Assembly: GCA_021399435.1 (NCBI GenBank)
Contig: JAJTUP010000075.1
Span: 186,001 to 250,000, forward strand
Length of the DNA stretch: 64,000 bases
Origin: Diaporthe sp. PMI_573
Lineage: Eukaryota > Ascomycota > Sordariomycetes > Diaporthales > Diaporthaceae
Direction of reading: 5' to 3'
Made by a program: the position numbers and the translations under genes. How positions within the stretch are numbered: the first letter of the stretch is position 1; each line of letters begins with the position of its first letter. Under the pieces are notes generated by a model, which saw nothing but the letters and a program-made list of their open reading frames with translations, made no database searches and was not told the DNA's origin. Of the stretch, positions 18,757 through 29,993 are shown one piece after another.

Positions 18757-21455
18757 CGAGGCGATCCTGCTGGAAGAGGCCGGACAGAGAGCCTCGCTAG
18801 TGCAGGCATATCCGCATCGCGGCGTAGTGCTGCGCAATCTTTGCCTATACGACTATATGTCCATTGTCAAGCTGAAGCGGAAGGTCGGGGACTCGGTCGA
18901 CTGGGGCGAGGTCCCGCTCGACAGCGCCTGGCCGCTGGCGCAAGTGTGGGAACAGACTCTGCGGAAGCCAGGCAAGCACGCCACGGTCTGCCTCGACGGC
19001 TACCTTAGCATGGACTTCGGCGAAGCAGAGGAGCAGTCCTATCACCGGAGGTATGTCGCTCCGAGCGACTCCTTCCTCGGCCCTTTCTGGGGCGTATGAA
19101 ATGTGCTGAATAGGCGAAGCTAAGCCAATTTGTTGCGTCAGAGCTGCTGTGCAGTACCTGGCGTTATTTGTACCGTGGGAGTCCTTCGTTCGGGAGGTGG
19201 CTGGTGACATCAACGACATCTGGGATAAACACAAACAGGATCTCGCAAGGAGAGTTTCATTTCTTGTGGATAATATCCAGCTGCTTCGCCGCTCCGCCGA
19301 AGATGCGAAGAGGGATGCAAGGCAGTGGGCGGCTGTCTCCGGGGAAGACTATCCCACCGCCGAGGCGGACGGGATCGACGCCGAGCAAGTTTCTGGAAAT
19401 TCGTATCGGGCAGATCACATCGGGACTGCAGACCGGCTCATCGACGTCCTGAGGAGTACGGTACAAAGTGGTCAAGTGACTGCCGGATCAGTGGAGATAT
19501 CCGCGATGATACAGCAGCTATGCCATCTTCAAACAGCAGAGTCTGGCTTGGTTGATGAGCTATCGGTGGAGATGGCGCCGGAAGGTGAAGGCTCGGTACC
19601 GGACTTCGTAGGAAGCATGGGTGGCCCAGATAGTGGCATTCCCAGCCAAGAGATGGTGAATTCCATCAAATCGCAGCAAAAGAGCGCGTCGAGAGAGAAG
19701 GAGAGGATGATACAGGGGATTCAGAGCTGTGCGGACGAGCGCGCGGTGGGCGAAGGCGGTGACAAGCAGGGCTTGAATAGAGCCGAGCTCCCGTCCACGA
19801 GTCTTCGGTTCGGGCCGAGCACGTCGTTTCTCGCCGCAGGTCGAGAGCTGGCCGAGATATTCACGCTCAACCGCAGGCAGAGCATCGCTCTCCGGGTAAT
19901 ATGTCGTCAGCTGGACCGTATTCGCCACGACGAGCGCGGGACGGCTCAGCTCTTTCAATTCGTCGGAGGAGAAGGCGGCACCGGTAAATCTCGAGTTATC
20001 GAGGCGGTCGCCACGCTCTTCGCGGGCAAGGGGATGTCTTCGCGGCTGCTCGTAACTGCGACCTCTGGAACCGCGGCCGCGCGGGTCAACGGCATCACCA
20101 TCCACTCAGCGTGCGGACTTAGCATTGACAGCTCGTCCCGAATGCCGGGAAAGAGATTTGTGGACGGGATGAGGACTTCCGAGGCCAACGAACTATTTAT
20201 CGATGGTCAGAGGAGAGCGAGCTGGCAAGAGAAGTGGCTTCTCATCGTCGACGAAGTCAGCATGCTTGGCGCGAGGACGCTCTACTCCGTCGACGAGCAG
20301 CTCCGCAAGCTCCGGGGTTGCGACCGAGATTTCGGTGGGATGCCCGTCGTCCTCTTCTGTGGCGACTTCCACCAGTTCCGCCCAGTGCAGGAGCGGTCGA
20401 TCCTCCTCCCGAGCGCGGCCATCTCATGGGATCTAGACAGGTCGTTCGGAGCGGAGCAGAGGCACCAGCACGACAGAGCTCATGCTCTTTGGAGCAAATT
20501 CACGACGGTGGTCCTGCTGGACGAGCAGGTGCGCGCGGCGGGAGACCCGCAGCTGCAGCGCCTGCTGACGCGGATCCGGAGCGGCATGCAAGACCGCGGG
20601 GACGTCGACCTCCTCAATGCGAGATGCTACCGGAAGGGAGCTCGGATCCCGTGGGAGTCAGGCATCACCGTCGTGACGCCGCTGAACCGCAACCGCTGGA
20701 ACCTGAACATAGAGGGCTCCCTCTCGTTCCAGAAGCGGCATCGGGCGGGAATGCGGATCTTTATCTCCGAGCATAATAAGTGGAAAGACGGCCAGCCGAC
20801 GGAAGAGGAGGCGCTCATGGTCCTTGGGCTCGGGGACGACAGTGCCATACCGGTGCCTTCGTTCTTCATGTTCATCCCGGGCATGCCGGTCGTGGTCAAC
20901 CAGAACACGCACCAAGGATTGAAGCTCGCAAACGGGTCAAATTATACGGCAGTCGATGTCGTCGTCGATAAGGCGTATCCGGACCGTCGGATTGGCGAGA
21001 ACACGGTCATCCACTTCGGGCCACCGGCGGCTATTGTGCTCGAGTCGGAGACGACGACAGACTTCCGCTTCGTTGGGCTGCCGCCCGGCACCATCCTGCT
21101 GACGCCCATCAGCACTAAGATAACGTGCCAGAGGAAGCGGCCGTGGCAGCGACACGACGTCAGCCGGAGAGGCCTGCCGTGCAGCGCAGCGTTCGCCTGC
21201 ACAGATTACAAGGTGCAGAGCCGGACGCTGGCTCGGGTAGCACTCGAGCTGCGCGGGACGCGCACGACAGAGGTATGGGGGCAAAGTGTTCCATCGCAAT
21301 GCGACCCCTACAGTTTGTACGTGCAGCTGTCAAGATGCCCGTCGCTGGATGGAATCATGCTGCTGTCAGAGGCCCGGGAGAGAGACTTCGTCGGTAACGT
21401 CGTGCCGCCGGAGATGATCGAGGCGGAAGAGCGCCTGGGAGAATTAAGCGATGGT
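18757..21455 (+). pseudogene. Helitron helicase (PIF1-type), 5'- and 3'-truncated
   Basis: The plus-strand coding sequence begins abruptly at about 18757, six bases beyond the start codon of the divergent DUF3435 gene, with DEAILLEEAGQRASLVQAYP and LYDYMSIVKLKRKVGD. A 91-bp intron (19051-19141, GTATGT...CAG) joins it to AAVQYLALFVPWESFV. The following ~700 residues hold a PIF1/RecD-like superfamily 1 helicase: Walker A GGEGGTGKSRV, motif Ia TATSGTAAARVNG, Walker B LLIVDEVSMLG, FCGDFHQFRPV and the late motif LYVQLSRCPSLDGIML. The Rep/HUH relaxase domain of a complete RepHel protein is missing, so this is the helicase end only. The 3' end is lost too: after IEAEERLGELSDG the sequence switches into Fot1-like sequence. 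The frame itself is otherwise open, suggesting a fairly young fragment. Confidence 0.85.
19051..19141 (+). other. Spliceosomal intron in the Helitron helicase gene
   Basis: Donor GTATGT follows ...CACCGGAG and the acceptor is GCGTCAG. Removing it joins SYHRR to AAVQYLALFVPW in frame, which restores a continuous helicase N-flank; unspliced, the frame stops at the TGA about 19097. Confidence 0.7.
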
Positions 21456-22575
21456 AGTTACACACGCTGATACGCATGGAAAGGCCAAGTCTATCCAGCC
21501 TGGCAACCGCGAATGGGCAACAGTTATCGAATGCATTAATGCAAAGGGCTGGTGTATCCCGCCGTTTGTTATCGTTCAGGGCGCCTATCACCTTGCCAAC
21601 TGGACAACAGAGTCAGGCTTCCCACCAAGCTGGGTCATCAAGCCTACTCTAAATGGGTGGACAGATAATGAGACTGGCCTGGAATGGATTCGGCACTTCA
21701 ACAAGCATACAAAACCCAAGAGAGACGCAGATTACCGGATGTTGATTGTAGATGGCCACGAGAGCCATATGTCAGCTGAGTTCGACCAATACTGCAAGGA
21801 TAACAAGATTATCTCTATCTATATACCATCGCATTCTTCTCATCTAGTCCAGCTACTAGATGTTGCATTATATTCACCTCTAAAGCATGCATATGGCGGG
21901 GAAATCAGCGACTTTGTCCGGGCTTCTATCAACCACATCACCAAGTCTGAATTCTTCATTGCATTCAAGGCAGCTCACGACAAGATCTTTACAGAGGATA
22001 ATATCAAAGCTGTATTCAGGGGAGCTGGAATCTTACCTTGGGACCCGGATTCTGTTCTTTCTAAGCTTAATGTCCGCCTAAGAACTCCAGTGCTATCCGT
22101 CCCTGCCTCTCCCCAGCAATGGGAGTCTCAAACACCCTCCAATGCTCAACAAACTGCTAAGCAATCAAGTTTAATCAAAGGCAGGATCTCCGCACACCAG
22201 GGCAGCTCCCCTACACCAATTATAGCAGCTGTTGACCAGATGGCAAAGGGTGCACAAGTGATGGCAAACGAGCTTATCCTTTTAAAGGATCGGGTCCGTA
22301 CTCTTGAGAAGGCTAATATCGCACTTGCTAAACGCCGGAAGGCTAAAAGGAGCCGAGTACAGCTTGGAGGAGCACTTAGTATTGAGGATTCCCAGGCTAT
22401 AATCAAAGAAAAGGAAAAGGGGAAGCGGCCAGCTGGTGAAATGGCCGGTGGTGCCGAGGAGGCGGTCCGCGGCGGACCGCCTAAACGACGATGTGGCAAC
22501 TGCGGCGAGACTGGGCATAATGCAAGAACTTGTGAGAAAGATGTAGAAGGGTCTAGTCATTCAGATTCCGAGTAA
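21451..22575 (+). pseudogene. Fot1/pogo-like DDE transposase, N-terminally truncated, with CCHC knuckle
   Basis: From 21451 the frame encodes the second half of a Fot1-type transposase: KAKSIQPGNREWATVIECIN, the central Asp in MLIVDGHESHMSAEF and the third acidic residue in SHLVQLLDVALYSPLK. The N-terminal HTH/CENP-B DNA-binding part and the first catalytic Asp are absent, so it cannot transpose by itself. A zinc knuckle, CGNCGETGHNARTC, lies near the C-terminus. The 19-bp GCGGTCCGCGGCGGACCGC motif lies in the coding sequence (22462-22480) and again just after the stop (22594-22612). The upstream sequence is Helitron helicase in an overlapping frame, so the two elements were joined by recombination. 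No internal stops. Confidence 0.85.
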
Positions 22576-22920
22576 ATAATAGCACATTTTCAAGCGGTCC
22601 GCGGCGGACCGCCCAAATAGTTAGTCTGGCTGGTGTAGATTGAGGTTGATCTCACATGGCTGAAATGCTCCATTTTGGTGGGGAACCTGATTTTCCCACC
22701 AAAAGTCGGCTACTTCGGACCAGCACTGCAGCCCCGCCAACTGCTCTAAATTGACCAAATCAATTAGAAATAAGCAATTAAGCATAGTTGGCACCAATGG
22801 GTGCCAAATATAATTGACCTTTCTGCACTGGGTGGGTGCTGGGGTTGACTAAAGTTGGGTGTTTGCTTGAAAATGGCTCGCCATGTGATATGACTCGCTT
22901 ACTGATAAACCACGTTACTC
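22576..22920. other. 3' flank of the Fot1 fragment with palindromes
   Basis: No gene. Three inverted structures are visible: the 19-bp GC palindrome at 22594-22612; a hairpin with arms TTTTGGTGGGGAA (22673-22685) and TTTTCCCACCAAAA (22691-22704); and TTGGCACCAATGGGTGCCAA at 22788-22807. These may belong to the element's 3' terminus, but its partner end is missing. Confidence 0.45.
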
Positions 22921-23002
22921 TATATTAGATATTGAAATACTTAACCAAAATAAATAAGCCCGAACTATTGTGTAATTCTTTATGATAATGTAGCCTGAGC
23001 TA

Positions 23003-23797
23003 GTGCATGATCTAGTTTCCAACCTTTTGGTTTGTAAATGTATTGATGGCGTACTAGCGATTGGCCGGGAAATTTACTTTCTTTATATGGAGCCCTTACA
23101 AGATGTTGTTAGATTGTATTCTAAGGTTTTTAATTGCCTTGTGTTCCTAAAAATGGATGCAAGTACTAAAGAGCTTACACGGCTTGCGACGCGATGGCAT
23201 GACAACGACCTGCTCTGGATGCTTGCCGAACCCTTCATGCCCCTAGAGTGCTGGTCGTTTATCCATATCCTCGCCATATTGACTGCGGAGGAAATCGCTG
23301 CTATCGAGGCAAGAGGGCCAGGAGATGTGAATTTTGATAGTGGGATACGTGCCCTGCGATGGCACCTCTAAGCTATACGCAAAGAAGCCCAAGACAAGAG
23401 GGATATCCCAAAGCTGTCTGCTTCCGAGGACATTACATCATGTAGATGTAAACCGACAGCCAGTTTCTATCAAGAAGGGATTCTCAAGGATGGTGATGGA
23501 AGCTGGAGGGTAGTAAGTGAGAGTGATGAGCTGCCTACGCCTGCTCTCACAATCAAGGCATCTGCGGAATAGATGCTGTGGCGTTTGCAGTACCCTAGCT
23601 TCTCGGTGGTCCTGTGTGCTCTTTGGGAACGTTTTGGTGCTACTGAGGTTGAGATCCAGAACTTTGTGGCATTAGAGGCCGTGGTAAATATTGGAACCTT
23701 TAAAGATATATTGGAAGGTTGGGTCAAGGCTGTGGATGCTTTTATCTATGAACTTGAGTGTATGCTAGTTGAGGGGGTGATTGTTCCGGAAAGATAG
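23003..23797 (+). pseudogene. Unrecognised fungal protein with two in-frame stops
   Basis: One plus-strand frame runs for ~264 codons with two interruptions: TAA after ...GIRALRWHL and TAG after ...LTIKASAE, both of which fit a former Gln codon mutated C to T. The composition is that of a folded soluble protein (LTRLATRWHDNDLLWMLAEP, FIHILAILTAEEIAAIEARG, and WERFGATEVEIQNFVALEAV). I do not recognise the family. It sits between the Fot1 fragment and the first copy of a RIP-diverged direct repeat. Confidence 0.4.
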
Positions 23798-23879
23798 AGC
23801 AGGGATAAACCTGCCCCAGAAACATATTGTCTTATTGGTGTTATTAGCATGTTATTAATGCTTGCCGTGATGGATTAGA

Positions 23880-24240
23880 TGACCTGGAGGCACACATGAG
23901 GCACATACGAGCCGTTGGCCTTGTGGAAATGACCAGGGGGCATGCATGATGCCCTGGCTGGTGATGATGGAGGGCCGCAATGACCGGAGGTGTCCGAGTA
24001 CAGGGGTGGACAGGAAGCATATATAGCCTCGAGGGTCCTGTCTTTTGTCCCTTGCTTCTCTTCCTTTTCAACTTACTTTGGCTCACCAGATCTCACTATC
24101 CGCGTCAACTACAACCACTCCCAATCAGAGCTATGGCGACCTACCTCACCCCCTAGAGTTCCCCTTCTGTCTGCCGTTTGGCAACACCCAGCGTCCGACG
24201 GCGCGAGGACATTGCCGCGCACCTAATACCCGAAGAAAGT
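23880..24240 (+). repeat. First copy of a ~350-bp direct repeat (less mutated)
   Basis: Shares order and landmarks with 25258-25610: GTTGGCCTTGT, CTCGAGGGTCC followed by a pyrimidine-rich stretch, and a CTATCCGYGT...CTAAT/CAAT segment. The two differ mainly by C/T and G/A, this copy being the GC-richer one. It precedes an open stretch at 24178-24582. Confidence 0.55.
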
Positions 24241-24732
24241 CGCCAAAATGAGTTCAACGATGAGAGTGTAATCCATTCTATCGTCGAGGCTGACGAGATA
24301 ATTGAGATTGATGCTGAGAACGCGGGCAGGAACTCTCGGCCGGCCAGGGGCGGGTCTCCTGACGGCATCGACAGTGACTGCAGTGAAAGCAGCTTCCCAT
24401 CACTTTCCGAGCTTCTGAGAACTCCCAAGGCCGAGAAGAAGCGCTATGGCGACGGAAAGGGAAGGGTCGAGGAGTGGATCCACAAGGACGCGTTTTGCGA
24501 GGCAGCCGAGGACGATAGGACCCCGAAGAAAGCACGCAAGGCAGCCAAAGGGGGCCTTACGGCTAAAGGGTACAGAACTTAGACTCCATTTGAGAAGACA
24601 TTGCAACCTCGGAAATGTGTGCTGAAGGACTTTAACGACTCCGAGAGTAGCCAGGAACGGCCATCTAAGCAGCAGTTAATGCTTAGGTATGACGATCTAG
24701 AAGCGATATATCAAGTATATATCAAGAAGAAG
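24178..24732 (+). pseudogene. Acidic uncharacterised protein downstream of the repeat, interrupted
   Basis: Open from 24178 to a TAG at 24580, then continuing in frame to about 24740. The product is acidic (EADEIIEIDAENAGR, then SSFPSLSELLRTPKAEKKR) with a basic patch (PKKARKAAKGG) that could be a nuclear signal. A second, heavily mutated relative starts near 25600 after the second repeat copy. Probably coding sequence of a transposable or repeated family; function unknown. Confidence 0.3.
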
Positions 24733-24739
24733 AGTGCTT

Positions 24740-26415
24740 AGCACCAGACCCAACCTTACAGGAGTATTGGAACCGACTCGGCATATAGAAAGGCAATGGG
24801 TCTTCTGCCGTAATACGGGATGAAAGAGTATGAGTGGTGTCTGGACTATAAACAGATGTTAAAGTACTATACTATTCTAGTAGGCTCTAGAGCTTGGATA
24901 AAGGAAGAAATAACAGTATATATTGATTAGAATAAGGCGGAAGAAGAATGTCTTGATGCTAAGGTAGCGCTGGAGCTTGGAGATAGGTTTGGGACGGGGA
25001 GAAGGGGATTGTGTGAACTTTGGGAAAGTATAGACAAGGACTTCAAGAAATAGCAAGCAATATACATAGCTAGTAGGTAGAAGATAGATAGTAGCTAAAT
25101 TATATCTACTTTATCTGCCTTGATATAGGAAGTCAGGATGATTAAACTATAGTGACCTGGAGGTTAAGAGAATCGCGGGAGGGGTGATCTTCTCTATTCT
25201 ACTTACACGATCTATTCCCCTATCCTAGTACTTTATGCTTGATGCTTTGCTGTGTATGGCGCTAGAGTATGCGAGGCATACTAGGAGCTGTTGGCCTTGT
25301 AGAATAACTAGGGGTATGTATGATGCCTTGGCTAGTGGTGATAGGGGGTTATAAGGATTGGAGAGATCCTAGAATAGGGGTGAGATAAAGTATAAATAAT
25401 CTCGAGGGTCCCGTCTACCTATTTCTTACTTCTCTTCCTCTTAACTATTTTAACTACCTTCCTTATTCTATCCGTGTTAGCCTAGAATCCCTTCTAATCA
25501 TCGCTATATTAGTATACTTTCTACCCGAAAAATCCTCGTCTATCCGCCGCGTAGCTATACCTAGTAGCTAAGGGCCCGAGGGCACTACTAGTACTATTAG
25601 GTCCTTATATCCCGAAGAAGCTCCTCAATATAATAAAGGTGGTGAAAGTAAAGACGATGAGTAGCTTTTTGCCATGCTTGAGCAAGCTCTTGAGGCGATT
25701 AGTGTGAAGAGAAAGGCCGGGCTATGTACTAAGGAAGCCGAGAACAAGGTTAATGTTACTTTTAAAAAGTTGGAAAGCATATTATTTGTATTAGCCAGAC
25801 TATGCGAGATCTCGCATGAGGAATGATATCCTCAGTGGGAGATTGAGGTTAACTTCTAGGAAAGGCTAGTCAAGGAGCTTATAGACTACTATGACGAGGA
25901 AGTAAGTAAGGCAGTCAAAGCCAAGTAGTAGTATAAAGACGCGAAATACAAGGCTAACAAGTATTGCCCGGTATAGAAAATATTTACAATGGTTTTACTA
26001 CTATTTGAATAGTATATACCCTAACTCTTATTATAGTGTTTCTTACTTCTTCCGCCTCTCCTAACGACTCCCTATGCTGTCCTGTAAGTCTCTGATTTGT
26101 GAGGTAGCTAATACTGCTCTCTATCTACCTCCTGGCTATTGACGATACCGTGGCCGAATGAAAACACCTTAAGCATATTAATAGGTATAATTAACCCTGG
26201 AATCAGTGATGTTAGAGAATAAGGGGGGTAGTGGCCATGTCTACAGGGAGCTGGCTGGCCATTCTGCCTCGGCCCCCCCTGAGAGGTGAAGCAGAAAGTC
26301 TATTACCTCCATGGCAGCCTTGTAGGTATAAAAGCAGCAGTTCCCCATTATCATCTCTCCTCTGCTCTTCCCTCCTTCATCATCCTTTTAGATCGCTCCC
26401 TGTTTTAAGACCATC
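24740..26415. repeat. AT-rich RIP-damaged stretch including second direct-repeat copy
   Basis: The stretch is rich in TA dinucleotides and stop codons in all frames. The copy at 25258-25610 matches 23880-24240. From 25600 a broken coding sequence can still be followed on the plus strand (LCTKEAENKVNVTFKKLES, then WEIEVNF and VKELIDYYDEEVSKAVKAK, with TAG/TAA stops). No intact gene. 26060-26415 holds only AT-rich sequence ending in a GC-richer promoter-like part. Confidence 0.55.
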
Positions 26416-27370
26416 ATGCCAAGCCGACCCGTGATGACACGCCTTATACACGTTAGGCCTGGCTCCCAAGAGCTACAGACTAGGTATTGCAGATGCTCTC
26501 TCAGATGCCCGAAAAATCGTGACCATTGCCGGCGCTGGCATAAGTACGGCAGCCGGCATTCCGGTTAGTAGATCCTGGCACCTTTGCCATCACGATAACT
26601 AATGAACTAGGACTTCCGCTCAGCAAATAGACTTTATGCCGATGGCAAGCTCTTTGAAGTAGCTGCTCTCTTTGACTGGCAAAGGGCTAAGCTCCTAAAG
26701 TCAGCCCTATGCCTTCGAGATCGCGCTATCCAGTGTAAGCCGACAGAGACACATAGATGGCTTACCTCACTGCGGTCGAAGCTTCTTCGTTACTATACCC
26801 AAAATGTCGATATAGTCGAGAGGAAGGCAGACCTAACTACAGGTATAAGCCGGCAGTTCAAATACATTTCACTTTACGAAAGTCTTACCAAGTTAGAGTG
26901 CCACATCTACCACGAAGCATACGAATAGGATGACTACTGAAGCAATATTGAGGACTACATTCTTAAGGACGATAAGGACGAACTGATGCTTCCTCTTCCT
27001 TACCCACGGTATACTACCTACCACGAGGCTTGAGAGGTGTCTGGAAAGCGATCCTTACCAATTGGTTAGCTCAGGCCAAGTATAGTCATGCTTAACGAAC
27101 CTTATCTATAAGATGAGGAAATTGGGTTCATTAAGTAGCACGATGGATTGGCGAGTCCCGACCTTCTTCTGGTACTAGGCACAAGTCTGAAGGTTTACGG
27201 CTTAAAGACAGTATTCCGGGAGTTTACTCGGAAAATACACGGGCAAGGTGGAAAGATTATTTACATAAACCTGTCAAAGCCTCCGAGCAATTACAGCGCC
27301 TTGATTAACTATTGGGTACAATAGGGCGTTAACAAGTAGGTACGAGACTTAAAGGGAAGGCAGGGTCGGT
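26416..27370 (+). pseudogene. Sirtuin (Hst3/Hst4-like NAD-dependent deacetylase), RIP-inactivated
   Basis: From ATG 26416 (MPSRPVMTRLIHVRPGSQE) a one-base shift leads into IADALSDARKIVTIAGAGIS, the NAD-binding GAGIS motif of Sir2 proteins. A 47-bp intron (GTTAGT...ACTAATG...TAG, about 26563-26609) joins AAGIP to DFRSANRLYADGKLFEVAALF. Further motifs are THRWLTSLRSKLLRYYTQNVD (the TQNxD catalytic motif) and DLLLVLGTSLKVYGLKTVFRE (GTSL, NAD pocket). At least six stops, mostly TAG/TAA at former Gln or Trp codons, and the zinc-binding Cys region is eroded. The layout resembles Hst-type sirtuins that deacetylate H3K56 in fungi. This copy is dead. Confidence 0.75.
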
Positions 27371-28400
27371 CGGGACTAGGTATAAGGGGCTGCGCTTACC
27401 GAGGCCCTCGAAGGGACCGTACTTGTAGAGTATCTCAAAAGGGCCGTGTCCACCAAGAACTACTAGGGTCGAGAGGAAATCCTATTCCCTTAGATTGAGT
27501 ATTGTTAAATTAGTTTTTAAGTATTAAGCCTTAATTTATTATCCCTACCCTTAAATGTTAGGGGGACCTTGCCGAAACTAGTTATCGGAGGTTAAGCTTG
27601 CGCATTCTTTGCCGTTACCGTCACACTTGGTGCAAATATATTAAAGCATACGCTGCCTGCTTTTGTGGAAGCAGCTCCCGAGTAAAGATAAAACTTGTGA
27701 CTTCTAGGTACGAGGAGTTGCCAGTAGGTAGTACTGGGATATTTCTGAAACTAAAGATCACTCTTGTATTATCGACAAGGCACGGTTACCGGGTTTAGGT
27801 CAGTCAAACAGCAAAGAGACCTAGCCTAAAGGTTGTTCTCTGGGTCGGTATGCGGAAGGCAAGGCAAGGTTTGGAAGGCCAATAGTTTATGTCTTACTAG
27901 ATCCTAACCCGGCGCTAGGAGGGTAATCTTGCTCAGGCAGTATAGACGGGGCTACCGGTGAGGAATTGCGCGTTGGCACTCTGTTTTGTGTCAAGCCCTA
28001 TGTTTGCATTCCCGGATGCTGCCTCGAGTTGACCTGTTCGGACTGCCGGTTGAGAAACGGTTACATGCCCAGCCCGCCGTCTAGACGAGGCGGAAATTCA
28101 TCTGTTGCGTGACGAAGAACTCCCGACCGACCAGCAACGACGTGTAGCGGACGAGGTGGTACGCGCTGATTTGTGATCCACAGATATCGGAATGTGCCTA
28201 ACCTCCGCAGGTCGAGCTTGTCCTTATGCGGGTGATGTTATCGGGTCTCAGATGGCCAGGGCATCGAACTGGGAGCGGCAGGCTGCGTGGCAGAGCAAGA
28301 CAAAACGCTCGGTCGGGTGGAGGCGCGTCGGCATTGTCGGCGCCGTTGTCCTCGGGGAAGCGAAGAGGAGGGAGGCGGCTGCGCACGCTTTGTTAGCTCG
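27371..28400. other. Spacer, AT-rich then GC-rich
   Basis: 27371-27960 is AT-rich with no readable gene (the 66-codon open stretch at 27598-27798 carries no motif). From about 27960 the composition turns GC-rich and is probably the 5' flank of the SesB-like fragment. Confidence 0.35.
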
Positions 28401-28402
28401 GC

Positions 28403-29010
28403 TTGCTAGCCGTCACGAACAGCACTGTGGTCGCATACCTGAATCCGTTGTTCTCCGTTCCCTCCGACGCATCCTCCGGTCCGTCCGAGAGCGCCCCAGT
28501 CCCCACTTTCCCGGATGGAGTAAAAGTCCTGCACGACTGCCCCGACGCTACCGTTGACATCTGCTTTGTCCACGGCCTGACTGGAGACCGGGACAGCACC
28601 TGGACCGCCTACGGGCAGTCCACACCCTGGCCAAAGACCCTCCTCCCGTCGGAGCTCCATGGTGCTCGCATACTCACGCACGGCTATGACGCATATATAG
28701 CGCGAAGACGGGTCGCATTGTCCAATCGGCTGATCGACCTTGCTACGAACCTTCTAATGAACTTGACGACAAATGGAGCCCATTATGACGCGTCGTCTCG
28801 TCTCCTTGTCTTTGTCGCCCACAGCCTGGGCGGCCTTGTCTACAAGGAGGCCATCCTACTCTCACGAGATCACCCTAAAACCCATCTTCGCGGCCTATTT
28901 GATTGCACTAAAGGCATCATCTTTATGGGCACCCCTTATAAGGGAGCTTGGATGGCGAATTAGCCTAAGATACCGGCTTTGGTGGTAATAGCTGTTATGG
29001 ATTATGTAAA
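28403..29010 (+). pseudogene. SesB-like alpha/beta hydrolase N-terminus of an NLR-type protein, truncated
   Basis: The frame encodes TVDICFVHGLTGDRDSTWTA, WPKTLLPSELHGARILTHGY, and the nucleophile elbow VFVAHSLGGLVYKEAIL (Ser in AHSLGG), then GIIFMGTPYKGAWMAN before a TAG where Trp is expected. This is the N-terminal serine-hydrolase domain typical of SesB-type fungal NLRs, where it precedes a NACHT or NB-ARC domain. The sequence can be followed ~20 codons past the stop and then is lost in AT-rich DNA shared with the convergent bZIP relic. No nucleotide-binding or repeat domain is left. The start codon is uncertain. Confidence 0.7.
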
Positions 29011-29993
29011 GAGTTGATGGTACCCGATGAGCTGATAGTATTGATGACTAAGAAGTCATAATTGCTCTCGACCCGATACCCATTACTATAAATGGTGGTA
29101 TGCCGGAACCCGGCTGTGAGGAATCCTCTAATAATACTTAAGTCTAGCCTGCTATAATTTGGCTGCTTGATGATGGTATAGGCCGTTTTACACGGGATGG
29201 TTGACTCTCTTAGCGTAGGTGGCGGAAGATGTGAGTAGTTGCTTTAGAGTACGGCTAGGTCTTGGTCGTCTTGGGAGGATATAGTAGTGGGGGTGACTAG
29301 ACAGGAAGTTATATTGTAGGTGTTAGATTGAGGATACATATATGAGTGTTTGTCCTCTAGGGGCTTTGTTGCTACTAATGGAGACCTCTTCTTGCTTTGT
29401 GTTAAGATGGGGTTTGCTGGTAGGGCTGCCTAGGGTACTGGCGGGCTAATGGAGGTGAAGGTATGTAGTGATGTGTGAGTCCTACTGGACGGAAAGAGGG
29501 GTAATGACGGCAAGCTTCTGCCATTCTATAGAGTCGAGGTAGGGTTGGGGGGAAAGACTGGCGCCTTAACATCTATCGAACGTATTAATGGTTGGCCAAC
29601 AGCAATCTCGTTAAGGCCATTCGCGATGGATTTGTTAGCGCCGCTAGCCTAAAGCTTCTCCAGCTTAGATATTAGTCCTGTATTTTGTATTAGGGTCTTG
29701 TCGAGGCGTATTCACTCCTTAGCTAGCTGCCTCTCGAGGTCAGCGATGTAGGCTTTTGTCTTTGCACGATGGCAGCGCTGGTTGTTACGGATGTGTACTG
29801 CCTTGTACTCCTTTGGCTTAGAGGACCACTTATGTGTTATTCCGGGGAATTCCATGGCTACGAAGACTCTGCATAGTGATAGCGTGTCATGGCAAAAATC
29901 CAAAACTGGACTCGGTGGTCGAAACAGACTGCCAAGGGGCGTCTCGGACCCTGGACGATCGGCCCCAGCTACGTGGGAGTTTTCCTCGGACAC
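29000..29993 (-). pseudogene. bZIP-type transcription factor with fungal C-terminal domain, RIP-inactivated
   Basis: Starting at 29993 the minus strand encodes a basic region (HIRNNQRCHRAKTKAYIADL followed by ERQLAKE), a bZIP-like N-x7-R arrangement with the beginning of a leucine zipper, and then a stop. The same frame continues downstream with several TAG/TAA to PCKTAYTIIKQPNYSRLDLS and GFLTAGFRHTT, which I recognise as the C-terminal conserved block of a family of fungal bZIP factors. Stops fit former Gln/Trp codons. Convergent with the SesB fragment. Confidence 0.65.

Noticed and set aside
21440..21480. Helitron 3' terminus (CTRR with hairpin) at the Helitron/Fot1 joint
   Set aside because: No CTAG/CTGG-type end preceded by a GC hairpin is visible there; the joint is an internal truncation.
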